A stretch of 64,000 bases of DNA from Curtobacterium sp. Leaf261. GTDB lineage: Bacteria > Actinomycetota > Actinomycetes > Actinomycetales > Microbacteriaceae. The translations under genes were made by a program, and so were the position numbers. The DNA lies in NCBI RefSeq assembly GCF_001422205.1, contig NZ_LMMJ01000008.1:176915-240914 (forward strand), given 5' to 3'. Under the pieces are notes generated by a model, which saw only the letters and a list, made by a program, of their open reading frames with translations, did not search any database and had not been told where the DNA came from. The first letter of the stretch is position 1, and every line of letters starts with the position of its first letter. This document shows positions 17,072 to 25,041 of this stretch, piece by piece.

Positions 17072-17104
17072 TGCATCCATCACCACCCGTAGGAAGGGAC
17101 CCGC

Positions 17105-17947
17105 ATGACGGACCGACTCGAATGGACACTCTCCGGCTTCGGCGACGAGATCGACGCCGACCCGGCGATCCAGGTCGCGGTGTTGCAGGCACTCGGGGCA
17201 TCGGCGATCGAGGTCAGGAGCGCGTGGGGCGTCAACATCGTCGACCTCGACGAGGACCAGCTCGCGGGCCTCCACCGGATCTTCGCCGAGCGCGGGCAGA
17301 CCGTGTCCGCCATCGCGTCACCGATCGGCAAGGTCGACGTCGCGTTGCCCGTGGAGCACGAGGTCGCCCGCCTGTCGCGTGCCATCGCCGCGGCACATGC
17401 CCTCGGCACGACGAACATCCGGATGTTCTCGTTCTTCCGGCAGGACTCGCAGTCGCCGGAGGACATCCGCGACGACGTCCTCGTCCGGATGCGCGCCCTC
17501 GCCGACCTCGCCGAGCGCGAGGGGGTGACGCTCCTCCACGAGAACGAGAAGGAGATCTACGGCGACGTCCCCTCGCGCGTGCTCGACATCGTCGAGAGCG
17601 TCGGCTCGAGCGCGCTCCGCCTGGCCTGGGACAACGCCAACTACGTGCAGTGCGGGGTGAAGCCGTTCACGGACGCGTGGCAGATGCTCGCCGAGCACAC
17701 CGACTACCTGCAGGTCAAGGACGCCCGGTTCGCCGACGACGTCGTGGTGCCTGCGGGAGAGGGGGACGGCGAACTCCTCGAGACCGTGACGGCGTTCCGG
17801 GACCGCGGGTACACCGGGTACGCGTCCCTCGAACCCCACCTCACGGACACCTCGAGCCTCGGCGGGTTCAGCGGTCCAGCGGCCTTCGGACGTGCCGGCC
17901 GGGCCCTCCGCACCCTCACCGACCAGATCGGAGTCACCCTGCGATGA
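17105..17947 (+). CDS. Sugar phosphate isomerase/epimerase-like TIM barrel protein (first)
   Basis: A 280-residue AP-endonuclease-2-type TIM barrel. Visible elements are LSGFGDEID at the first strand, ALGASAIEVRSAWGVNIVDL, the metal-site-like EGVTLLHENEKEIYGD and RLAWDNANYVQCGVKPF, and a final glutamate strand GYTGYASLEPHL. The His, Glu and Asp positions fit divalent-metal isomerases, epimerases and the related keto-glycoside lyases. GGAAGGGA precedes the ATG. It is co-translated with the oxidoreductase that follows (ATGA). The reaction is unknown; see the finding on this operon. Confidence 0.88.
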   Translation: MTDRLEWTLSGFGDEIDADPAIQVAVLQALGASAIEVRSAWGVNIVDLDEDQLAGLHRIFAERGQTVSAIASPIGKVDVALPVEHEVARLSRAIAAAHALGTTNIRMFSFFRQDSQSPEDIRDDVLVRMRALADLAEREGVTLLHENEKEIYGDVPSRVLDIVESVGSSALRLAWDNANYVQCGVKPFTDAWQMLAEHTDYLQVKDARFADDVVVPAGEGDGELLETVTAFRDRGYTGYASLEPHLTDTSSLGGFSGPAAFGRAGRALRTLTDQIGVTLR

Positions 17948-19155
17948 CCGAGTCGTCCACACCCGCAGCACCCATCCGCCTCGCCGTCGTCGGCGCGGGG
18001 ACGATCGGCCGCCACCACGCCAAGGTCGCCGTGGCGCACCCGGACCTGACGGTCGTCGCGCTCGTCGACGCCGTCCCTGCGGCCGCGACAGCCGCCGCGG
18101 ACGAAGTCGAGGCAACCGGGGTACCCCGCCCGATCACGACCGAGAGCATCGACGAAGCGCTCGCTGCCACCGACATCGACCTCGTCGCGATCTGCTCGCC
18201 GTCGGGCATGCACGTCGACCTCGCGTCGGCAGCCATCGCGGCCGGCAAGCACGTCGTCATCGAGAAGCCCCTCGACACCACCATGCCGCGGGCGCGACGG
18301 ATCGCGCAGCTCGCCGCGGACGCGCGTGACCGGGGGCTCGTCGTCAGCGTGATCAGCCAGCACCGCTTCGACCCGGCGTCCGTCGCGGTCGCCGAGGCAG
18401 CCCACGACGGCAGCTTCGGCACGATCACGAGCGGGCTCGCGAGCGTCTCCTGGTACCGGTCGCAGGGGTACTACGACTCCGGCGACTGGCGCGGGACGTG
18501 GGCGCTCGACGGCGGTGGGGCGGTGATGAACCAGGGCGTGCACACGGTCGACCTGCTCGTGTGGACCCTCGGCCGTCCGGTGGAGATCTCCGCGCAGACC
18601 GGACTCCTCGCGCACGGTCGCATCGAGGTCGAGGACACCGCCGTCGCGACGGTGAAGTTCGCCGGCGGCGCGCTCGGCGTCATCCACTGCACCACCGCCG
18701 CGTACCCGGGCCTCTCCGCCCGGTACCAGGTGCACGGCACACGCGGGTCGGCGATCGTCGACGACAACCGCCTGGCCTACTTCCACGCCGCACCCGACGA
18801 CGCCACGGTGGCCTCGGCCGACACCACGTCGGGCGCGAACAGCGTCGCGGGCGCGGTCGACCAGAAGGACGCCGTCGTCGCGCCGGAGTTCGTCGTCGGC
18901 GGCCCGGACGAGGAGCACGCGTTCCTCGCCGGCCACGGTCGGCAGTACGACGACGTCGTCGGCGCGATCCGGGAGCACCGGCAGCCCGGCGTCTCGGTGG
19001 ACGACGCGCTCCTCTCCCTGGCCACCGTCCGTGGTCTGTACGTCTCGGCGACGCTCGACCGGCCGGTCCGCATCGACGACGTGATCGACGGCGTGTACGA
19101 CGACCTCGTCCCCGTCGTCGGCGGGTCCGAGACCGCCGGCGAGGGCACCCGATGA
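17944..19155 (+). CDS. Gfo/Idh/MocA family oxidoreductase
   Basis: A 403-residue NAD(P)-dependent sugar oxidoreductase. The Rossmann motif is RLAVVGAGTIGRHHAKVAV. The conserved cofactor/substrate element EKPL occurs in GKHVVIEKPLDTTMPRARR, and the catalytic-like GGGAVMNQGVHTVDLLVWTL supplies His and Asp. Members oxidise or reduce a ring hydroxyl of sugars, inositols or glycosides. It sits between two TIM-barrel isomerase-like genes, with 4-base overlaps to both, suggesting a three-enzyme unit acting on one substrate before the classical hexuronate steps. Confidence 0.92.
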   Translation: MTESSTPAAPIRLAVVGAGTIGRHHAKVAVAHPDLTVVALVDAVPAAATAAADEVEATGVPRPITTESIDEALAATDIDLVAICSPSGMHVDLASAAIAAGKHVVIEKPLDTTMPRARRIAQLAADARDRGLVVSVISQHRFDPASVAVAEAAHDGSFGTITSGLASVSWYRSQGYYDSGDWRGTWALDGGGAVMNQGVHTVDLLVWTLGRPVEISAQTGLLAHGRIEVEDTAVATVKFAGGALGVIHCTTAAYPGLSARYQVHGTRGSAIVDDNRLAYFHAAPDDATVASADTTSGANSVAGAVDQKDAVVAPEFVVGGPDEEHAFLAGHGRQYDDVVGAIREHRQPGVSVDDALLSLATVRGLYVSATLDRPVRIDDVIDGVYDDLVPVVGGSETAGEGTR

Positions 19156-20012
19156 AGTTCTCCGTGTTCACCGCGTCGACGCCTGAGTGGACCCCGTCCG
19201 AGGCTGCGTCGACCCTCGCCGCGCAGGGCTGGGACGGCATCGAGTGGCGGATCATCGACCAGGCCAGCGGTCCGGACGGACCGGGGTTCTGGGCCGACAA
19301 CCGTGCGACCTGGCCCTTCACGGGCCTCGAGGACTCGCTCGGCGAGATCGCCCGGATCACGGCCGAGGCGGGGCTCGCGTACTCCGGCATCGGCGGGTAC
19401 CAGCTCGCGGCCGACCACGACGAGGTCCTGGCCATGCTCCGGGCGACCGCGACACTCGGGGCACGGCGGGTCCGCGTGACGATGCCCCGGACGCGGACCG
19501 GGGAGCCCTACCCGCAACTGTTCGACCGGACCCGCGCCGACCTGGAGTGGGTCGTCGACCGGGCGTCGGAGCTCGGGGTGAAAGCCCTCGTCGAGCTGCA
19601 CCACACCACGATCACCGCGTCCGCGTCCGCTGCGCTGCGCCTGGTCGACGGGCTCGACCCGGACCACATCGGCGTCATCCACGACCTCGGCAACCTCGTG
19701 ATCGAGGGGCAGGAGGACACCCTCGCAGCGCTGCAGATGCTCGGTCCCTACCTCGCGCACGTGCACGTCAAGAACGCCCGGTGGGTGCCGACCGGTGACG
19801 TGCGCCCCGACGGGTCGACGATCTGGGAGCACGAGTGGGCGCCACTCCGATCGGGCCAGGCGTCCGTGGCGGCGTACTTCGACGACCTCCGCGCGGTGGG
19901 GTACGACGGGTGGGTCACGGTCGAGGACTTCTCCACCGACCTCCCGCTCGAGGCCCGTACGGCCGACGACCTGGCCTACCTGCGGTCGCTCACCGCTCCG
20001 GTGTCCGCGTGA
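19152..20012 (+). CDS. Sugar phosphate isomerase/epimerase-like TIM barrel protein (second)
   Basis: A 286-residue TIM barrel of the same broad superfamily as the one at 17105 but clearly different in sequence. It starts MKFSVFTASTPEWTPSEAAS, has GWDGIEWRIIDQ at strand 2, ALVELHHTTITASASAALRL and HIGVIHDLGNLVIEGQE with candidate metal ligands, and VHVKNARWVPT followed by GWVTVEDFSTD. Both overlaps (ATGA with the oxidoreductase, GTGA with the next gene) imply coupled translation. Candidate roles are epimerisation or C-O bond elimination on an oxidised sugar. The substrate is unknown. Confidence 0.88.
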   Translation: MKFSVFTASTPEWTPSEAASTLAAQGWDGIEWRIIDQASGPDGPGFWADNRATWPFTGLEDSLGEIARITAEAGLAYSGIGGYQLAADHDEVLAMLRATATLGARRVRVTMPRTRTGEPYPQLFDRTRADLEWVVDRASELGVKALVELHHTTITASASAALRLVDGLDPDHIGVIHDLGNLVIEGQEDTLAALQMLGPYLAHVHVKNARWVPTGDVRPDGSTIWEHEWAPLRSGQASVAAYFDDLRAVGYDGWVTVEDFSTDLPLEARTADDLAYLRSLTAPVSA

Positions 20013-21406
20013 GTGCCGGCGCAGCCGGCGCGCGGCGACCCGGCATCGTCCACCTCGGGGTCGGGGCGTTCGCGCGCGCCCACCTGGCCGCGTACACGGC
20101 CGCCGCGGAGCCGGATGCCGACGGCACGCGGTGGGGGATCGTCGCATTCACCGGACGGTCGTCCGACGCCGCGGACGCGCTCACCGCGCAGGACTGCCGG
20201 TACACGCTCGTCACCCGTTCCGCGGAGGCCGACACGGCGACCACGATGGACGTGATCACGGAGGCCCACGCGGGCGCCGACGGAGCGGCCTGGAGGCACG
20301 CGGTCGCGTCACCCGAGACGGCCATCGTCACGCTGACGGTCACCGAGAACGGGTACGCGGCCGGATCCTCGGTCGCCGGGCGGCTCGTCGACGGACTGCG
20401 GGCGCGGCATGCCTCGGGAGCCGGACCACTCACGATCATGAGCCTCGACAACCTGACCGGGAACGGCTCAAGACTCCGCGAGCTCGTCCTCGACACCGTC
20501 ACCGGACACCTCAGGGTGTGGGTGTCGGAGACCGTGCGGTTCCCGGACTCGATGGTCGACCGGATCACCCCCGCGACGACCGACGCCGACGTGGCCGCGG
20601 TGGCCTCGCTCGAGGGTGCCGTCCCCGATGACCGGATCCCGGTGGTCACCGAGCCGTTCAGCGAGTGGGTGATCAGCGACGACTTCGCCGGGGCCCGCCC
20701 CGCGTGGGAGACGGCGGGCGCCCGGATCGTCGCCGACGTCGGACCCTACGAGGAGCGGAAGCTCTGGCTCCTGAACGGCGCACACTCCCTGCTGGCGTAC
20801 CTCGGCCCGTTGCTCGGCCACGAGACCGTCTCCGACGCCATGGCCGATCCGTTCTGTCGCGACGCCGTCGAGGACCTGTGGGACGAGGCGGAGGCCGAGC
20901 TGCGCCTCCCGGCCGCCGAGATCGCCGACGCGCGCGCCGCGCTCCGCGAGCGCTTCGCGAACCCGCGCATCCGGCACACCCTGCGGCAGATCGCCTCCGA
21001 CGGCTCGAGCAAGCTGCCCGTCCGGATCGGTGCGCCGCTGGGGCGCCGGCTCGACCGCGATCCCGGTGCGGGCATCGGCGACGGTGCAGCGACCGCGATC
21101 GCAGCCTGGTGGCTGCACCTGACGACGCAGGCCGACCTCGTGCGCGATCCCGGCGCACCGGGGGACCGGGTCTCGATCCCCGACGTCCTGGCGCTCGTGC
21201 TGCCGGACCGCGACACTGGCAACGGCCCGGGCACGACCGTCACCGACACGAGTGCGCTCGCCACGGCGATCACCGCCGCCGCCGACCGTGTCCGAACCGC
21301 CGCCTCAGCACCAGCACCAGTACCAGCACCAGCACCAGCACCAGCACCAGCACCAGCACCCGCACCCGCACCCGCACCCGCACCATCCGAAGGAGCACCC
21401 GCATGA
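20009..21406 (+). CDS. uxuB: Mannitol dehydrogenase family protein, probable fructuronate reductase
   Basis: A 465-residue long-chain polyol dehydrogenase. The N-terminal NAD motif is HLGVGAFARAHLAAYT, followed by LTVTENGYAAG and MSLDNLTGNGSRLRELVLDT. The catalytic-helix region is ERKLWLLNGAHSLLAYLGPL, with Lys and Asn/His as in the family. With UxaC upstream and ManD downstream, reduction of D-fructuronate to D-mannonate is the most likely reaction; mannitol or tagaturonate activity cannot be excluded. GTG start overlaps the previous stop. The last 30 residues are an Ala-Pro dipeptide tail encoded by a 6-bp microsatellite and are not part of the enzyme fold. Confidence 0.88.
   Translation: MSAGAAGARRPGIVHLGVGAFARAHLAAYTAAAEPDADGTRWGIVAFTGRSSDAADALTAQDCRYTLVTRSAEADTATTMDVITEAHAGADGAAWRHAVASPETAIVTLTVTENGYAAGSSVAGRLVDGLRARHASGAGPLTIMSLDNLTGNGSRLRELVLDTVTGHLRVWVSETVRFPDSMVDRITPATTDADVAAVASLEGAVPDDRIPVVTEPFSEWVISDDFAGARPAWETAGARIVADVGPYEERKLWLLNGAHSLLAYLGPLLGHETVSDAMADPFCRDAVEDLWDEAEAELRLPAAEIADARAALRERFANPRIRHTLRQIASDGSSKLPVRIGAPLGRRLDRDPGAGIGDGAATAIAAWWLHLTTQADLVRDPGAPGDRVSIPDVLALVLPDRDTGNGPGTTVTDTSALATAITAAADRVRTAASAPAPVPAPAPAPAPAPAPAPAPAPAPSEGAPA
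21307..21385 (+). repeat. 6-bp microsatellite encoding Ala-Pro repeats at the uxuB end
   Basis: About 13 copies of CAGCAC or CCGCAC in phase with the reading frame encode alternating Pro and Ala. Gain or loss of one unit changes the tail by two residues without a frameshift. It lies 18 bases before the manD start. Confidence 0.85.
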
Positions 21407-22740
21407 CCGATGCCGACAGCGCGAACCAGTCCGACCGCGCGACCGAGGGCGACGCGCCCACGAGCGCGCGCCCGGACACCTGGGCGAGCACCGACCGCGG
21501 GCTGCTCATCGACCGGGCCGAGGTCGTCGTCACGAGCCCGGACCGGAACTTCGTGACGCTGAAGCTCACGACTGTGGACGGCGTCGTCGGTCTCGGCGAC
21601 GCGACCCTGAACGGCCGGGAGCTCGCTGCCGCCGCGTACCTGTCCGAGCACGTCGTGCCGCTCATGATCGGCCGGGACTCCTCGCGCATCGAGGACACCT
21701 GGCAGTTCCTCTACCGGAGCGCGTACTGGCGCCGCGGGCCCGTGACGATGGCCGCGATCGCCGCCGTCGACATGGCGCTCTGGGACATCAAGGGCAAGGT
21801 CGCCGGGATGCCCGTGTACCAGCTCCTCGGAGGTGCGTCGCGGACCGGCCTCATGGCCTACGGGCACGCGTCGGGCAAGGAGCTCCCGGAGCTGTTCGAC
21901 TCGATCCGGGCGCACCAGGAGGAGGGGTACCGCTCGATCCGCGTGCAGACCGGCGTCCCGGGGCTCGAGAGCATCTACGGGATCGCCTCGAACGTGACGA
22001 CGGAGGGCAACGCCGGCGTCCGCTACGACTTCGAGCCGGCCCAGCGCGGCGCGTTCCCGGCGATGGAGGACTGGGACACCCGGGCGTACCTCCGGCACCT
22101 GCCGACCGTCTTCGAGGCCGTCCGGAACGAGTTCGGTCCGGAGCTCCCGCTGCTGCACGACGGACACCACCGCATGACGCCGCTGCAGGCCGCCAAGCTC
22201 GGCAAGTCCCTCGAGCCGTACGACCTGTTCTGGCTCGAGGACTGCACCCCGGCCGAGAACCAGGAGGCGCTCCGGCTCGTCCGCCAGCACACGACGACAC
22301 CGCTCGCGATCGGCGAGGTGTTCAACACGATCTGGGACTTCAAGGACATCATCCGCGAGCAGCTCATCGACTACGTCCGCGGAGCGGTGACACACATGGG
22401 TGGCATCTCCCCGCTCAAGAAGACGGTGGACTACGCCGCGATGTACCAGATCAAGTCCGGGTTCCACGGACCGACCGACATCTCGCCGGTCGGGCTCGCG
22501 GCGCAGATGCACCTCGGGCTCGCCATCCACAACTTCGGCATCCAGGAGTACATGCAGCACGGCGACCGGACGAACAGGGTCTTCGAGCAGACGTTCACGT
22601 TCACCGACGGGTACCTGCACCCGGGGGACGAGCCGGGCCTCGGGGTGTCGCTCGACGTCGACGAGGCCGGCAAGTACCCGTACGAGCAGGCGTACCTGCC
22701 GTTCAACCGGCTCGCGGACGGCACCGTGCACGACTGGTGA
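21403..22740 (+). CDS. manD: D-mannonate dehydratase, enolase superfamily (ManD/RspA)
   Basis: A 445-residue enolase-superfamily enzyme that dehydrates D-mannonate to 2-keto-3-deoxy-D-gluconate. Family features: LIDRAEVVVTSPDRNFVTLK, VDMALWDIKGKVAGMPVYQL, LMAYGHASGKE, LLHDGHHRMTPLQAAKLGKS, metal ligands in FWLEDCTPAENQE and AIGEVFN, then GAVTHMGGISPLKK and FHGPTDISPVGLAAQMHLGL. The first 32 residues are a polar extension. Its ATG overlaps the uxuB stop (ATGA), and AAGGAG lies upstream inside uxuB. Last gene of the operon; KDG kinase and KDPG aldolase are not in the window. Some RspA-type members have very low activity, so the exact substrate rests on context. Confidence 0.9.
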   Translation: MTDADSANQSDRATEGDAPTSARPDTWASTDRGLLIDRAEVVVTSPDRNFVTLKLTTVDGVVGLGDATLNGRELAAAAYLSEHVVPLMIGRDSSRIEDTWQFLYRSAYWRRGPVTMAAIAAVDMALWDIKGKVAGMPVYQLLGGASRTGLMAYGHASGKELPELFDSIRAHQEEGYRSIRVQTGVPGLESIYGIASNVTTEGNAGVRYDFEPAQRGAFPAMEDWDTRAYLRHLPTVFEAVRNEFGPELPLLHDGHHRMTPLQAAKLGKSLEPYDLFWLEDCTPAENQEALRLVRQHTTTPLAIGEVFNTIWDFKDIIREQLIDYVRGAVTHMGGISPLKKTVDYAAMYQIKSGFHGPTDISPVGLAAQMHLGLAIHNFGIQEYMQHGDRTNRVFEQTFTFTDGYLHPGDEPGLGVSLDVDEAGKYPYEQAYLPFNRLADGTVHDW

Positions 22741-22769
22741 GGAGCGTCGGGCTCGCCCGCCAACCCGTT

Positions 22770-22825
22770 CTGCGCCAGGGAGCGTCAACGCGCCGAGGGA
22801 GTCCCTGGCGCAGTTGACGCTCCCT
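22770..22825. terminator. Two mutually exclusive hairpins after the manD operon
   Basis: CTGCGCCAGGGA (22770-22781) pairs with 22802-22813, and AGGGAGCGTCAAC (22777-22789) pairs with 22813-22825. The left arms share bases, so the two 12-13-bp helices compete. A 19-bp near-tandem unit starting GCAGAACCCCTTC follows. Probably the operon terminator. Confidence 0.65.
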
Positions 22826-22892
22826 GCTGCAGAACCCCTTCCGCGCCGCAGAACCCCTTCGGCGCCGCGGGACCCCGCGCTCGTCGGCCCGC

Positions 22893-22908
22893 TCATCACA
22901 CGTGATGA
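22893..22908. promoter_or_regulatory. Palindrome TCATCAC-AC-GTGATGA upstream of the second two-component operon
   Basis: Seven-base perfect arms with a 2-base centre, ending 40 bases before the -10 element of the kinase gene. This position and symmetry fit binding by a NarL-type regulator dimer, probably autoregulatory. Confidence 0.6.
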
Positions 22909-22948
22909 AAACCGGTCCCGGGGCTCGGTGGTCGGGCTCGGTCGCCCC

Positions 22949-22954
22949 TAGCGT
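22949..22954 (+). promoter_or_regulatory. -10 element for a probable leaderless transcript
   Basis: TAGCGT ends seven bases before the ATG at 22962 and supports that start over the upstream ATG at 22902. Confidence 0.5.
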
Positions 22955-22961
22955 TGCGGAC

Positions 22962-24308
22962 ATGCACGCAGCTCTCCGACACCTCCGGCCGATGGCGGCC
23001 CCCCTCGGGGGCACCGTCTTCCTCGCGCTCTGGATCGTCGCCGAGGCCGGTCGGTCCGACCTCGGTCCGACCGTGGCGATGGTCGCGCTCCTCGCGATCG
23101 CGATCGGCCTCGCCGCCTGGATGCCCCTCACCGCCCTCGGGCTCGTCGTGGTCGTCCCGGCGCTGCAGTGCCTCGGGTTCGTGGAGCCCCCGGCCAGCAC
23201 GACCTGGCCGACGTACCTCGCCATCGCGATCGTCGCCGGTGTCGTCGGCGCCCATGGTCGGGCACTGCCGCGGTACCTCGCTCTCCCGGTGATCGGGGTC
23301 GCGAGCGCACTCGCGGCCTTCGCGATGACGGTGCCGACCCTCCGTCGGCCGGACGTCTGGGGTTCCTGGACCGGATCCGGGCAGAGCCCACGCCAGGACC
23401 TCGTCGTCATCGCACTCGCACTCATCGGGGTCGGCGGCATCGCCTGGGCGATCGGCGTCGGGATCGGGAGTGCCTGGCGTGTCTCCGCCGCTCGGACCGG
23501 ACTCGCCCACGCCGAACAACAGCTCGAGGAGACGTCGTTCGAACTCCGGGTCGCCGAGGACCGGGCCAGGATCGCCCGCGACGTGCACGACTCGCTCGCA
23601 CACTCCCTCGCGATCGTGGTGTCCCAGGCACAGGGAGCCTCGGCCGTCGCCGTGACGGACCCGACGGCGCAGCAGGCACTCGACGACATCGCGGAGGTCG
23701 GCCGGGATGCGCTCGGTGACGTACGCCGCCTCGTGGAACGGATCCGCGAGGACGACGTCACCACGCCACGCGCGACCCTCGCCGACCTGCCGGCGCTCGT
23801 GGTGCAGATGCGCGAGGTCGGCATGGACGCGACGCTCGTCGAACTCGGCGATCCCGAGGACCTCGCCCCGTCCCAGGAGCTCGCGGTCTTCCGGATCGTG
23901 CAGGAGAGCCTCACGAACGCGCTCAAGCACGGTGGCCGGACGAGCACTGTCCGCGTGGTGCTGGAGTGGCGCGGCCCCGGACTCGCGCTGTTCGTCACGT
24001 CGACCGGGTCGACCCCGCTCGTCCCGGGTGCCGCGGCCGGCGTCGGCATCCGCGGCATGGAGGAGCGCGCACGCCTCGCCGGCGGCTGGGTCCGTGCGGC
24101 GGCCGGCGAACCGGAGTCCACGGCATCCGGACGGGAGGAACGGATCCCGTTCGTCGTCACGGCCTGGGTCCCGGGACACGCGGCCTCCGAGTCGGGCGCT
24201 CCGCGGCCGAGCGAGCTCCGCCCGAGCGAGCTCCACCCGCGCGGCGTGACCGCTGTCAGCGCCGGTGCCGGCGTCGATCCGGTCGGGGCAGCGGGGGTCG
24301 ACGCGTGA
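22962..24308 (+). CDS. Sensor histidine kinase, NarL (HisKA_3) family
   Basis: A 448-residue kinase with about five membrane helices (residues 15-28, 36-55, 58-76, 85-120, 146-170) and almost no extracytoplasmic loops, so an intramembrane or envelope signal is likely. A short coiled coil (HAEQQLEETSFELRVAEDRA) leads to His209 in RIARDVHDSLAHSLAIVVSQ. The HATPase_c N box is VQESLTNALKHGG, and the G region GVGIRGMEERARLAGG. The last 40 residues include a repeated PSELRPSELHP stretch. The stop overlaps the regulator start (GTGA). Confidence 0.93.
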   Translation: MHAALRHLRPMAAPLGGTVFLALWIVAEAGRSDLGPTVAMVALLAIAIGLAAWMPLTALGLVVVVPALQCLGFVEPPASTTWPTYLAIAIVAGVVGAHGRALPRYLALPVIGVASALAAFAMTVPTLRRPDVWGSWTGSGQSPRQDLVVIALALIGVGGIAWAIGVGIGSAWRVSAARTGLAHAEQQLEETSFELRVAEDRARIARDVHDSLAHSLAIVVSQAQGASAVAVTDPTAQQALDDIAEVGRDALGDVRRLVERIREDDVTTPRATLADLPALVVQMREVGMDATLVELGDPEDLAPSQELAVFRIVQESLTNALKHGGRTSTVRVVLEWRGPGLALFVTSTGSTPLVPGAAAGVGIRGMEERARLAGGWVRAAAGEPESTASGREERIPFVVTAWVPGHAASESGAPRPSELRPSELHPRGVTAVSAGAGVDPVGAAGVDA

Positions 24309-25027
24309 GCGCACCGATCCGGGTGGCGGTCGTCGACGACCAACGGCTCTTCGCCTCCGGCATGCGCATGCTGGTCGATGCCCAGCCCGACATGGAGTGC
24401 GTCGGCACGGCCCTCGACGGGGCTGCGGGCCTGGACCTGATCCGCACGGAGCGCCCCGACGTCGTCCTCCTCGATCTCCGGATGCCGACGCTGAACGGTC
24501 TCGAGACGATGGCAGCGCTCTTCTCCGGCACCGACGGCAGGTCGAGCACCCCCGCTGCTCCGGCACCTGCTGCCGCTATTCCCCCCGCTCCGCTCGACGG
24601 TCCGCCCCGGGTCGTCGTCCTCACCACGCTCCGCCGCGACGACGCGGTCCTCGCGGCGCTCCGGGCCGGTGCCGCAGCCTTCCTGACCAAGGACGCCGCG
24701 CCCGAGATCGTGCTCGGCACCATCCGGAGCGTCGATGCCGGGTCGCCGCCGCCCACCGCGGACGAGGCCGTCGAGATCCTCCGGGCCGCAGGCATCGAGC
24801 CGGTCCGGGCCGGGAACGACGAGACGCTCGACGTGCTCTCCGTCCGCGAGCGCGAGGTGTTCCTGCTCGTCGCGAAGGGCCTGAGCAACGCGGAGATCAC
24901 CGAGGCGCTGTTCCTCAGCGATGCGACCGTCAAGTCCCACGTCCGCGCGGTGCTCGCCAAGCTGGCGCTCCGCAACCGCATCCAGGTCGTCATCCTCGCC
25001 CACGAGCGCGGGCTGGTCCGCGCATGA
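24305..25027 (+). CDS. Response regulator, NarL/LuxR family, with receiver insertion
   Basis: A 240-residue regulator. Receiver: Asp11-Asp12, phosphoacceptor Asp57 in VVLLDLRMPTLNG, and Lys129 in AAFLTKDAAPE. A Pro/Ala-rich insertion of about 26 residues (74-100) separates helix 3 from strand 4, where normal receivers have a short loop. The C-terminal LuxR HTH (LSVREREVFLLVAKGLSNAE, then SDATVKSHVRAVLAKLAL) is intact. It is co-translated with the upstream kinase and overlaps the start of the exported-protein gene by four bases, so three genes form one operon. Confidence 0.93.
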   Translation: MSAPIRVAVVDDQRLFASGMRMLVDAQPDMECVGTALDGAAGLDLIRTERPDVVLLDLRMPTLNGLETMAALFSGTDGRSSTPAAPAPAAAIPPAPLDGPPRVVVLTTLRRDDAVLAALRAGAAAFLTKDAAPEIVLGTIRSVDAGSPPPTADEAVEILRAAGIEPVRAGNDETLDVLSVREREVFLLVAKGLSNAEITEALFLSDATVKSHVRAVLAKLALRNRIQVVILAHERGLVRA

Positions 25028-25041
25028 ACCCCGGAGGTCGC

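Noticed and set aside
20285..20304. CTGGAGGCACGCGG in the uxuB-like gene as another module A copy
   Set aside because: It encodes the ordinary family segment AWRHAV, lacks the CGGTGCC half and has no inverted partner, so chance similarity is more likely.
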